Source: Thuidium tamariscinum
Lineage: Eukaryota; Streptophyta; Bryopsida; Hypnales; Thuidiaceae
DNA: 64,000 nucleotides
Assembly (NCBI GenBank): GCA_947034885.2
Contig: OX344751.2
Location: 42,437,082 to 42,501,081, forward strand
Direction: 5' to 3'
In this document: one piece after another, positions 22,884 to 33,500 of the stretch
Layout: each line of letters opens with the position of its first letter
Position numbering within the stretch: the stretch's first letter is position 1
The notes under the pieces: generated by a model
Databases searched by the model: none
What the model was told of the DNA's origin: nothing
What the model saw: the letters and a program-made list of their open reading frames with translations, nothing else
Program-made: the position numbers and the translations under genes

Positions 22884-25721
22884 ATGGCTTCTTCAAGCGC
22901 CCCAGAAAATTTCATGGATTCATCTGACGATGAATTCCAAGTTCTCGAAGGAATGAATATTGGCATTCCGGAGTGTGAAGGACTTCCTCGTCGACTTTGG
23001 AACACGATGTGCATTACTCTATTCAACATTCAAGGGATTCTTGTTGGAGAAGGTATTTGTCACAGTGTGAACTCAGATCTAGTGCTGGGTGCCAACGGCC
23101 CGCTTAGGGACACACATGTTGCAGTCCATATCTCAAGAACACACTCCGAGGAAGACATACCCAAGGACTGTGTCTATTCATTGATGGCTTGGCCGATTGA
23201 CTACGTCCACTGTTGGGGAGCCAGTTTACGAGACCACAAGGCTCAGGACAATTTCAATCGTCTACAAGCAAGTATTTTAAACCCACCGTCAATGACATCT
23301 TCTCGACCATATACGAGTGTCATTCGTAATCCACCCCGTGACACCGGCTTAAAAGCGAAAGAACTGCTCACCCAAGATTCCATCAACGCAGTTGCAAGCA
23401 AAATCTGTTGTACCAGAAATTGTATTCAGCCATTTCCTAGGGAGAAGATTCGTGCGTTTCGGGAACGGATGTACCAGCGATCAACATTCAAATTCAAGGC
23501 TCACTTGAAGACAGATGTGCACAGGTCTGTACACCTAGACTCGAGTAGGAGAAAAATGGTGGTAGTAGAAGGAATCACTGTCTGCATGCGAGCATGGATG
23601 CTCATTTCCGGTGTCCTAGAGGCCACCTTTTATCGCTATCAGAAATATGCAAACAACAACCGAGAAGCCAGGGACCACGGGAACTTTGGGTTGCTGAAAC
23701 CAAGGCAATACACTGAACAAGCTGCTGCAACTTTGAAATGCATACTGGACAAAGAAGCGGATCACATGCCCCATAAGACCAGGAGTACCAAGTCTGGAGA
23801 GAAGGTTGTTTCCATGGTTTTGCCTTCTACCTTTCAGTGGAAGGGGCAGATGAAGGCGATCAACGAAACTAATGCAGCGTTTGGTTTAAGGGACATCTCT
23901 ATTTCCAACTTGAACAAGATTAGGTTGAAGAAGTTCTCGGAGTTTGAAGTGAAGAAGCCTGGAGACAACTTTGCTCGATGCGCCACTTGTGATCAATTAC
24001 AGGAATTGAAGAAGAATGCTCTAGCAGGGTCTATTAGTGCCCTCAAATGGTCAAAGAGGTTGGACAAGCATTTAGCAATTGCTCGCGCTCACAGAGAGTA
24101 CTACTATGCCAATCGCTACCACTCTCACAATTATCCTCATGAGTGCCTTACAATCATGCATGACAAGATGGACCATGCCAAAATTGCTTGTCCAGTGTTT
24201 TCACACAAGAGCAAAGAGACAGATGGATTAGTGAAGTTGCCAATATCTGTCACAGGTATGATTGCTCACGATCATGGTGATGTCCGCTATGCCCACTACG
24301 GCTTAGACATCTTCCTGCATGATTCCAATTACACCATTGGTTCGATGGCAAGGTTATTACGAGATCTAGAAGAACCGCCAAAATCTTCTTCAAGGCAATT
24401 GTTTGTGGGATCTGGTTCTACTAATTTGTTTCAAAAGGTCTTGAAGGGTACAGAGATGTGCGAAGCATCGCTCCCATCCCCACCACAAACCTTTGTTTTT
24501 GGAAAACCTTTGCCACCGATTCTCAATGTGCAAATGGACAATGCAACAGGCGACAACAAGAATCGATATGTATTTTGTTTTTGGTCTCTTCTCGTGGCTA
24601 ACAAGATTTTTCGAGAAGTGTACGTGAACTTCATGATTGTTGGGCACACACACGATGACATCGATGCGTTGTTTGGGAGATGGAGCATGCTATTAAAGAA
24701 GGAGAACTTTCCAACCGTTCCCACGCTCATGAAGTCGTTTATGGATGTGGAATCCATTCCAACTATTCCTCACATGATTGAAGAGGTTCCTGACTTCAAA
24801 GGATTCATTGCGGGTGCATTTGTTGATGGTGATGAGACCCTTGTTGGACATACGAAGCCACAACAAGTGAAGTTCTACTTGGATTCAAATGGAGTTCCAG
24901 TTATGAAGTACAAATTGCTTTGCACGGATCTTGAATGGTTAGGAGATGGTGCTGGAGGTATCAAATTGTGGAAGGAAGATGCTGAGGATAGAAGTTTGTG
25001 GCCTCGAGGAGTGCCAGTGCCTGTTCCTCCTAAACCAATGAGAGGAGTAGATGACATTGAAAAAGGAATAGGTGGTTTTGTAAAGCATTGGGAGAATTTG
25101 TGTAATGCAGACGTCTCAGGAGAGTGTCGGAGACGTTACGAGCATTTGGTACACTATTGGCGTGATGTGAAGAGTGCTTTGCACGAACCCCTAAATGTCT
25201 CTATGGTTTTGAAGGATGGTTTCTGGCCAAGTACCCGAGTTCAAGCCATTGAGGCTGATCAAATTGCAGAAGATGGTGAAGATCGTGAAGAGTTTGGGGA
25301 AGATGATACCTATGTTGGGCTTCTACGCGGTCGCCTACAACCATCTTTCAGGGTTGGTCGTGATCTTTACGAAGGTTATTTTGTAGTTGTCCGTCCAGCA
25401 GACGGTGACACACGACCAATATGGATTGGAAGGGCATTGTCTGATCCGAATAGCAATCCTAAGCATCCAAATTGTGTGCTCATCCAATACTTTCGTCCAA
25501 CATCGAGAGACCAAAATGTGCGTGACTACTATACTGGTTGGGATAGTGCAAGAGGTTTACGCTGGAAGGTGAATATCAACGACCCACCAATTTGGGAGCA
25601 TACAAATTCTTTGATGACTGCATGGAAGTCTCAAATCAAGAAAGATACCCGCCAGTGCTTGTTGAAGATTCCAGCTACTCAGATTCAAGTGATAAACCAG
25701 AGCCTTGAATCATATAATTGA
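22884..25721 (+). CDS. RNase H-fold (DUF7869-like) transposase-like protein
   Basis: Intact 945-residue ORF without introns. Residues 172-195 carry SKICCTRNCIQPF, the Cys-rich start common to this family. C366 and C369 (ARCATCDQL) form a second putative zinc pair. The catalytic-core-like stretches are MHDKMDHAK (D427, D430), LNVQMDNATGDNKN (D552) and IVGHTHDDIDALFGRWS (H588, D591, D592, D594). From memory these are the signature blocks of the DUF7869-type RNase H-like proteins spread in non-seed plants, algae and fungi; no search was run. Residues about 825-910 (LYEGYFVVVRPAD, PIWIGRALS, VLIQYFRP) look like a BAH/SH3-like chromatin module. ATG 22884 follows an acceptor-like TAAGTGTAG. Terminal repeats of an element were not found, so whether it is a live transposase or a domesticated gene is open. 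Confidence 0.85.
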   Translation: MASSSAPENFMDSSDDEFQVLEGMNIGIPECEGLPRRLWNTMCITLFNIQGILVGEGICHSVNSDLVLGANGPLRDTHVAVHISRTHSEEDIPKDCVYSLMAWPIDYVHCWGASLRDHKAQDNFNRLQASILNPPSMTSSRPYTSVIRNPPRDTGLKAKELLTQDSINAVASKICCTRNCIQPFPREKIRAFRERMYQRSTFKFKAHLKTDVHRSVHLDSSRRKMVVVEGITVCMRAWMLISGVLEATFYRYQKYANNNREARDHGNFGLLKPRQYTEQAAATLKCILDKEADHMPHKTRSTKSGEKVVSMVLPSTFQWKGQMKAINETNAAFGLRDISISNLNKIRLKKFSEFEVKKPGDNFARCATCDQLQELKKNALAGSISALKWSKRLDKHLAIARAHREYYYANRYHSHNYPHECLTIMHDKMDHAKIACPVFSHKSKETDGLVKLPISVTGMIAHDHGDVRYAHYGLDIFLHDSNYTIGSMARLLRDLEEPPKSSSRQLFVGSGSTNLFQKVLKGTEMCEASLPSPPQTFVFGKPLPPILNVQMDNATGDNKNRYVFCFWSLLVANKIFREVYVNFMIVGHTHDDIDALFGRWSMLLKKENFPTVPTLMKSFMDVESIPTIPHMIEEVPDFKGFIAGAFVDGDETLVGHTKPQQVKFYLDSNGVPVMKYKLLCTDLEWLGDGAGGIKLWKEDAEDRSLWPRGVPVPVPPKPMRGVDDIEKGIGGFVKHWENLCNADVSGECRRRYEHLVHYWRDVKSALHEPLNVSMVLKDGFWPSTRVQAIEADQIAEDGEDREEFGEDDTYVGLLRGRLQPSFRVGRDLYEGYFVVVRPADGDTRPIWIGRALSDPNSNPKHPNCVLIQYFRPTSRDQNVRDYYTGWDSARGLRWKVNINDPPIWEHTNSLMTAWKSQIKKDTRQCLLKIPATQIQVINQSLESYN

Positions 25722-26102
25722 TTGGTTTTGGTTTTGAAGACCTACTTCAAATGCAATTGTTGAAGATGCATCATATAAGCAGTGAAATATTGTTATTGCA
25801 GCAATTGGTTTTGATTGGTTTTGTATTTGATTTGTTTGTGCTGTAAGTTGTTATATACACGTGGATTTAGGTTTAACCATTGCATAAGGCACTGGGTAGT
25901 TTGCTTTGAATATTCTATGTACTTCTAATAAAAGATATGTTTTCATATATTCATTTTTCAATTTCAGTTTTCATGTACTACATAGTAAGTCAATCAGTTC
26001 TAAATAATCGAAATGTTTTTTATGTTCATGTAATTGTTTTGAAGAATTCATTGGTTCATATCGTTTACAAATATTAATCCTGTTAGGAAACACAGTTATT
26101 TT

Positions 26103-26179
26103 AGGTCGAGTCGACCTAACTTGAATTTCTTATATGCTTTTCCTTTAAGAGAAGGGATTAATTTAGGTCGACTCGACCT
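26103..26179. repeat. Palindrome set C downstream of the transposase-like ORF
   Basis: Two exact copies at 26103-26117 and 26165-26179, 62 bp apart. Decayed copies follow at 26547-26561 and 26723-26737. Beyond 26.8 kb no further copy was found. Confidence 0.9.
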
Positions 26180-27599
26180 GAATGGAAGTTTCATATATTT
26201 ATTTCACTCATGACAGAGTTGGATGTATGTAAAGTGTGAAGGCTTTTGTTTAGCATTCAATTTATAAAGAAGTGCATACACTGCTTTGATTTTTCTGACG
26301 ATTATTTCTTTTGAATCTTCCCTGTTTCAATGTTGGATTTTTGTCGTAGGAAATTATCTTTCCGGAACAAGTCTTTTACGTTAATGCAGCGTTCAATATC
26401 TTAGTATCTGTTGAGGAGGTTGTTTGTGCAGTTGGTTCGTGATTTGGTTTGCACGTTTTATTTTCTATTTCTTGAGTTCACTTTTGGTTCGGTTTACTCA
26501 AATGGCATTTTTCCAACAAAGTTGTTTTCAGAATTGGATGCAATCAAGGTTGATTCGATCTAAATTGCATATGCAATATAAGTACTTCATTCTTTGAAGT
26601 CGCCCTGAATTTTGTCTTAAGGGTTGAATGTAGGGGAGTTTTATTCTGAGAGTAGAGAAAAAGAAGGTTTTGTTGAGTTCATTCTACTTTAGTAGTATGT
26701 GTTCCTATATACTTTGAGATTTTGGTTGACTCTACCTAAATGTGTCAAACAATCTTTTATTGAGAAAGAATTATTTACGGCCAATATGTTTAGCAAATCC
26801 GGTGTTTGTTTCACGGTTTTGTGGTTTCGTAATGAATGTAAATAATTCGGGTTCTCTTATGATTCAAAATAGTTTTATATACCCATTTTATAAAAGTAAG
26901 AAGATTTTAGTGCTTTTTTTAGTCCAATTCTATCGGGTGGAAAGGATATTACATGTCTAATTTTTTGTAGAATTCACTAAATTGTGAGAACTGTTTGGTT
27001 TCTTTATATCAAGAGAGTTGTTCCTCAAAATATATTGAAGCATTATTGAAGCATTTCTAACCATTTATAGGATTGAGATTTCTCAATGAAGAATTGAGGA
27101 TGGTGTATGGTTTCAGTTTTTTGTTTTTAGTAAACAAAGTCGTACACTTAACTTCATTTCATGGTAATTGATTCTTACAATTAAATATAGTACCTCAGGA
27201 TATTGTACAATTTCTAGTAAATAATATTGGTTCTATTGATATCAAGTTTGGATCTTGGAAGGCCTTTCTTTTATAACATTTGCAATTTGTTTTTCATGTG
27301 AAGCAAATTTTTTTCAATGTTTGAGTTGTTTGTTTTCTTTATTTCCAAAAAATTATTGTAGGTACTTTACATACTACTATTATAGGTTCAAAAGCATAGT
27401 TTTAGAAATTCTAAAGAAAATATATAGTCTTGCTGAAAGTTGTTAATCAAATTAGTGCTTAAGCACTTTTTGTTGGTGAACTTTTAAGTCTTATCGAATC
27501 ATTGTTAGTGTTAATTATTTCTAATTTTTAGAACACATTTGTCATGCTTAAGCGTATACACCTTCGATACAAATACTTACAAAAAAATTTGGGTGGATT

Positions 27600-27730
27600 C
27601 TAAGTACATCTTTACCCTAGCTCAATACCAGGATAGCGCCCACAGCTTAAAGGGATGGAGGTCAACAGGAATCGAACCCGGACCTCGAAATACACCACTA
27701 TCAGTCTCTTGCAATATCTCTCGCAATATA
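27600..27730 (-). repeat. tRNA-derived SINE-like fragment
   Basis: On the minus strand, 27678-27668 reads GGTTCGATTCC, a perfect Pol III B-box, inside GGTCCGGGTTCGATTCCTG, typical of a tRNA T-arm. No full cloverleaf or convincing A-box could be drawn, so it is not a functional tRNA. A tRNA-related SINE or tRNA pseudogene is the likely explanation. Confidence 0.45.
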
Positions 27731-30700
27731 CCCTAACTGAATAGGGTGACTATCAGGTGAAGAGATTTGCATATGAATAGATAAAAAAAACATACATTGT
27801 ATAAAAGTTCGTATGGAACATTGTATATTTGGAAAGAATCACTAATTTGTGGTTGGGATTTCTCTGTTTCCACCTCTTAATACTATCAATTTAATGGAAA
27901 TTGAAGAATCTAGTTAATGAAATGAGATCCATTCTACCTAAATTTCATACACCTCTAAATGATTTTAGTGGCTTGACAATGGATGGTATTATTTTGGTAG
28001 GTCCTCCATCTACCAAATTAATGAATATGATGTTCTAACCATGTACATTAGATTTCATTACATGAGGTACAAATGTTGTCGTCTTCTTTACAGGCATAGG
28101 AAGTTTATGAAGTTTTGTTACATGATTGATGATCGGACTGTCAATAATGCATTTGAGAGGATCGGACAACTAAGATAAAAAGTGTACAGTAAGTGACACT
28201 GTACAATATGGTGCATGGTGCATGGTAAGTGGTTGTGCACAATAAGTGGTTGTGCACGGAAGTGGCATGTCTACGATAATGTAATTGTACATTATTTTTC
28301 TCATAATCAAACTTGATTAATCCACAGTATGCAGGCTGGAAATAGACTCAAAATTTTGTTTATCAACCAATCTGGGAAAAAAGTTCTAAGTGCCACTGAG
28401 AATGCGGAGGAAAGCTTTAACAAAACGAACTTCGGTGTAAATTAAACTTGATGAATGAATATTCGATTTATTCTCAACGAAACCTAATAAGGGAGGAGAC
28501 TCAGAAACTGCTCATTTCAGGGCTGGTCCGCCTTTTTCATGTACCTCTTGAGATGAAAATATTCTTAGTTTATTTTTCAGTCAAAGAAAAATAGATGAGG
28601 AATCTAACACAAGTCGTTTCATATTTTTTGAAGCAAAATTGAATTAGTTATGAATTTTCAAACACAATCTAGTGTAGGTCCCTATTTGTGATCATAGGCC
28701 CTTGGAAACCCATCCATACATATTTTGAAAAAAAATCAGGGCGTGTTCAAAAACTAGCATTGCTACATGTGTAAAGTAATTGAAATGGTTTCTAAAAGTG
28801 TCCCTTTCAAAATCTGAAATGAATGCTTGATTTAATCATTATTTTAGATTTTTCAATACTTGTAAGAAGGTAGTTGAATAACGAATTCTAATTTTGAATT
28901 AAATTAGTAGACACCTAGCTACTTAGTTAGGAATGAACCAAGTGTGGTTCTTAAACCATCCATTGAAGAAGTAAAAACAAATCTCATCAAGCTCCATTGT
29001 AATCCAGAGTTCATTTTTCCAAAGTTCACATGTCCATTTCAGAGCCCCTATTGGATGGTTGCAAAAGCCTGCTCGGTTTTAGAACCCTCTCCTATATTTC
29101 TGTACATTATGCAGTTCTTGGTTCCATTAGAAGAATAAATATGGTTGAACCATACCCAACTTGTAGGATGTAGTTATATTCAATCAAAGTTAGAATAGAT
29201 TTCCAACTGAAGCTTGAAATCTGTTTTTTTCTCCTTTTTAAGGTTGGAATTAAGTTAATAAGATCAAGACACATGTCCCAAAGTGTCCCAAAGTATATGA
29301 AAATTACTAAACAAAAAAGTAGTCTCAAATTGGAAGACTCTAGATTGTATTGGCTATGGGTTCTAAGTACTTAAATTTGGCTTTCAAAATTCTTAGTAAC
29401 TTCAATCTTGGAAATAAAGTTATGAAAAATTTACAATTTCAATATTTCTTCTCTCTCTACAAGAGGGAAATTTACAATCTCAATAAAAAGTTGACCTTAG
29501 GGTTTTAGGGGCTTGATCAAGTGCCTACATTTAAATGTTTTTATTATAATTCAACAATGAACAAATGCCTTAATTATTGATTTGTTTGTTTTATTTTATC
29601 ATGACAACTTTCAATTATAGGTGTACATAACTTAACCCTCACAGGACATTGCATCAATGTTATATACACAATCATATACAATTCAATTTTGAACCAATAG
29701 GTTCACAACAATAATAGAAAAAGTTGTCTATTGGGCACTTTTAATCCTCAATGTTGTTTTCAAGTTAATGAAAATTTATTAAACCCTTTACATAGAAATA
29801 GTTTTTTATTTTTGTCACCTAGTAACTTAAGTTAAGAACACACTTCAATTGAGATTCTCTAGTAGAGCACTTCTCACCTATCCATGCAATCCTAGTGACA
29901 ATCAACGTTCTCAAAACTAGCTAAATTTCGCTCAATTTCTACCAAAAAAATCCTTGTGCTACTATTACATTGTAAAAAAGGGCCTTCAATGGAGTGATTT
30001 TAGTCAAAATTACAACAAACAATAAAGTTTGATAGCCAATTTGCAACTTCTTTTATAGTAAAATTAGTATATATTTAGTTAGTTTTGTCTTACAATACTT
30101 CCAGTAATCCTTCACAACTTACAAAATCCTTTCTTTTCTATTTTGTTATGCCACTACTCACTCTCAAGAGAGCCAAAGTTGATGCCTGTTTCTCTTGAAA
30201 GGTAGCATATTGCACTAAATTCCAAAAACAATTGTGAGATCACTGGTGGCAATCAGTTAGTACTTGCAGAATTGGATGAATGAATGATTTGTCAAAGTGA
30301 CAGAGGTGGCATTGTATGGTATACCACGTAGAAAATCTGTGAAAAATTACAGAAGAAAATACAAAAAAGATCATGTTCAAAATGAATCTAGGTCTACGGG
30401 ATAGTAGAGAAATGATCAAAGTAATCTAAATTACATTGAAAGGGGTGTTTATGGACATGCTTCAAATTCTCATTTCAACCATGCTTACATTTCTGAGTGC
30501 AGTAGTTAGTGCGAATAGTGGCAGTTCTTGATGGCAGACAACATGCCAAACTATTGTAGTTACATTTTCAAACTTCTCAGCAAGCAACTGCTTTGTCTTA
30601 AAAAGTAGATTGTCTGATCTTTACAATGCAATTTCCCATTATCAATCGTATTCAATGAGCAAAATTGAATATCCGAATCATGAGTTCGCAGTCTACAACC

Positions 30701-30872
30701 TCTCTGCCCAGCTCAGGCAAGTTTGTGTGTTCATCTAAGGTACACAATCTAGCAGTCATTGTCATTGTGACCTGATACAATTGATTGATTGAATGTCTAC
30801 GAGTATGCCAGGACTTAACTTACTTACAGAGGGTTCTTCCACCCAGATTGAGCAATTGACTGATCAAGCATG

Positions 30873-33500
30873 TTACTTCCTCCGAGAAGCGGAATGCTGC
30901 TTAGTATTCATTCGATCTCTTCCCACCTTTCCGAGCTTTACAACTTCCTGCTCTTTCGATATCTGAACATCTCTTCCCATCTTTTTTATTTTCGCAACTT
31001 CCTGCTCCTTCGGCATCCGAACATCTCTTTCCATCTTTTTTATTTTCGCAACTTCCTGCTCGTTCGGTACCTGAACGGGCATCACAGGTGACTCTGGAGC
31101 ACCCCAAATTTGGGTTACCAGACTACCGGCTAAAATGAAAGACGCGCCTACCCAACCGCGCAATCCCCACCGTTCACCAAGTGCAAACCAGGCGAAGGCA
31201 GCGCCCCAAAGCGGCTCCAATGCATTGATCACAGCAGCTTCAGTTGCAGAAACATCTCGCATTGCAATGAGCTGTCAAGACATCGAAAAACAATTTGTAT
31301 TGGTACAACATATGTGCGGTGTGCTAATCATGTCTGAAAGAGCTGAGAAAGGAGAACATATTCTTCACCTGGACTGTTCTACACCACTGACTAAAACAAA
31401 GGGGATCAGAGCGCACTGGTAAGCGAAGGTCAACAGGGGGGACGGCAAGAATGTAAAACTGGCTACTGTGCTGAAGGTGACAGAAGACCTACCTCAGCGG
31501 ATAAACACAAAGCTGTTGAAAAGAGGCCAGTATAAAACATAGGGATCCACGGCATCCCAAGCATGGTGTGATACAACTCTGGCCAGTCCAGGTTGGCAAC
31601 ACTAAAAAACGCCTCTCCAGATGTTACGTGACTGGCAATCGACCACATGACGGAGCTTGCAGTGATCACAGACATCTGCACAAACCATCGAAATTGAAAT
31701 ATCATCTCACTAATTAAGACAAGAGCGACGTCTTGAAGTTCCAGGGTGACAGCATTCTCATTTCACATCAGCGAAGTCCGGCAATGTATTACCACACAAA
31801 GAGATCACACTGCAGTACACCTGACAACCACTATTCTTTGACATAGTGCTTCAGAAAAGTAAGCATTAGCACCTGAAGGGCAATTATAGAGAAAGCGGCA
31901 TTTGAAAATTTCCGAGAGTGATATTCAGTTCGTATCATGTGGATTCCAAAAACGACAGCGCTTAATAAGCTCCAAGCATCGCCCACCTGAAATCAGAACA
32001 CGAAAACCCAGTTCAGCCCTCCAGCACACTCGCATAACTATCATATAAATAAAACCACGATACACCGTCAGCAAGACTGGGTCACTTGAAACCTTGCTCT
32101 CAGCTAGAAATAAGCAGGAAAAGGTGTAGAGCAGATCACATCATGTGGTCGAACATCAAGACTTCTGTAAGAAAGGTAAGTTTAGGTCGACCCACCGAGG
32201 GAGGTGCACCAGATGTTTCCAAGAGACCAACTCCAAAAAGAGCAGCAACAGCTGCAAACCAAGTAAGCAGCGGAACCTTTTTGCCCATCAAACCTGCGAT
32301 GACGGGTACCGTCAAAACCTGCGCCAAACCATATTGACCTCAGAATGGAAGCTCATCCTAACTTAAGTTACTAGCTTCCGTTTTACACATCGGAACTTGG
32401 ATTTGCTGCCCATCCGCGGTTTGCAATCAGACCTATAGTTTAACCCTAAACAGAACTTGGACGTGGTAATAAAGGAACGCATACCGAAAATGTGGTAAAA
32501 AATGAGGCACGTCCAGCATCGGTAGTCATGAGGCCAACTGCCTGAGCAAGATACGCAATGCCTGCCCAAACTCCTAGTTCTAGGCCAGCTTTAGCTACCC
32601 CGGGCTGCTTGAATGCATCTTTTAGAAATGGAGCAAATACAAGAGCCGCTATAGCGAATCGTCCGACAGAAAACGAAGCTGGATCGAGGGAAAATTCCGT
32701 CTCTTTTACGACAGCTATGTTGCTACCTATAGCACATATTTCGGACATTAGTGTCCGCCATTAGAGTACAACACATGATTCAACCTCAACAATAGCACGT
32801 CAAAACCGAATGGATTGACCAGCACAGGTCTCAACGGATCATAATGGTATTTGTAGGACTATCAATCATGAAGTTGGACATACAGTTGTTAGGAACACAT
32901 ACCGTATAGAAACGTGAGTGCGTTGAGGACAATTATCCCACGAAGTCGAGGATTAATGGATTCCACAAATGCCGACAACCATTGCCTAACTGGAATTCCT
33001 TCAAGAGTTTCAACCCTAGAATCCAAAGGGTAATGATCACTGCAAGATATCGCTGATTCTTCCGCTACTTCATCTTCGCTATCTATGCATGCTACAGACG
33101 AATCTTCCTTGTAAGTCTCAATCCGGTCACCATTTTCGTTTACGTACCCACTGATTCGCTCCTCCTTGTAGTCATCACATGGTAACAACGTTCCAGCTAC
33201 TCTTCTATCAATAATTTGTCCTGCGGGCCAATACCTAGAGGCCGGAATCGGTGGCTTCTCTCCTTGGAAAATGGACACCAAAGCCTCATCGCGTACGTCC
33301 CGGATCACCCGACATCTAACTAACGATTTAACAACAGAATTTTCGACTAATTTCGAGGGCCTTCGTAACTCTCCCTGTACAAGCTTGCGTTGAGGTAAGC
33401 GAAAACATAACGTATGAGAACTTCGAGTATCTACAGGGAAAGAGCTCGTGCTAGAGGATAATGACGACCATGCCCGGGAAGAGGATGAAGAGACGTCCAT
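30873..33500 (-). CDS. EamA/DMT-family membrane transporter, probably plastid-targeted
   Basis: Six exons in phase: 33500-32903, 32726-32485, 32318-32196, 31986-31873, 31675-31493 and 31271-30873, giving 552 residues. The N-terminal 60 residues are Ser-rich and poor in acids, like a chloroplast transit peptide. A long soluble segment follows. Residues about 190-321 form the first EamA repeat (YGSNIAVVKETE, GVWAGIAYLAQAVGLMTTDA, ASFFTTFSV-type turn). Residues about 322-485 form the second (VGDAWSLLSAVVFGIHMIR, SATEAAVINALEPLWGAAFA, GASFILAGSLVTQ), matching the ten-helix drug/metabolite transporter fold. The substrate is not predictable. The last exon adds three 18-residue charged repeats (491-544) not expected of the family. 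All donors and acceptors are canonical. Confidence 0.9.
30900..31061 (-). repeat. 54-bp coding minisatellite, three units
   Basis: Encodes EQEVAKIKKMERDVRMPK, EQEVAKIKKMGRDVQISK and EQEVVKLGKVGRDRMNTK in tandem at the C-terminus of the DMT transporter. The first two units differ at few positions and the third is more diverged. The charged periodic pattern suggests a soluble helix after the last membrane segment. Confidence 0.9.

Larger units (their letters stand above)
25722..30872. other. AT-rich gene-less region
   Basis: The 3' flank of the transposase-like ORF has AATAAA-type signals (about 25929). The rest holds the palindromes, one tRNA-like block (27600-27730) and a degenerate dispersed repeat at about 28599-28800 that resembles 34890-35010 and 45790-45900. 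Frames of 60-75 codons occur but none shows coding character. Confidence 0.35.

Noticed and set aside
32184..32193. TAGGTCGACC resembling half of the palindrome
   Set aside because: It lies just inside the donor of a DMT-gene intron (TCG|GTGGGTCGACC read on the minus strand), lacks the second half, and belongs to an unrelated gene, so it is taken as chance.
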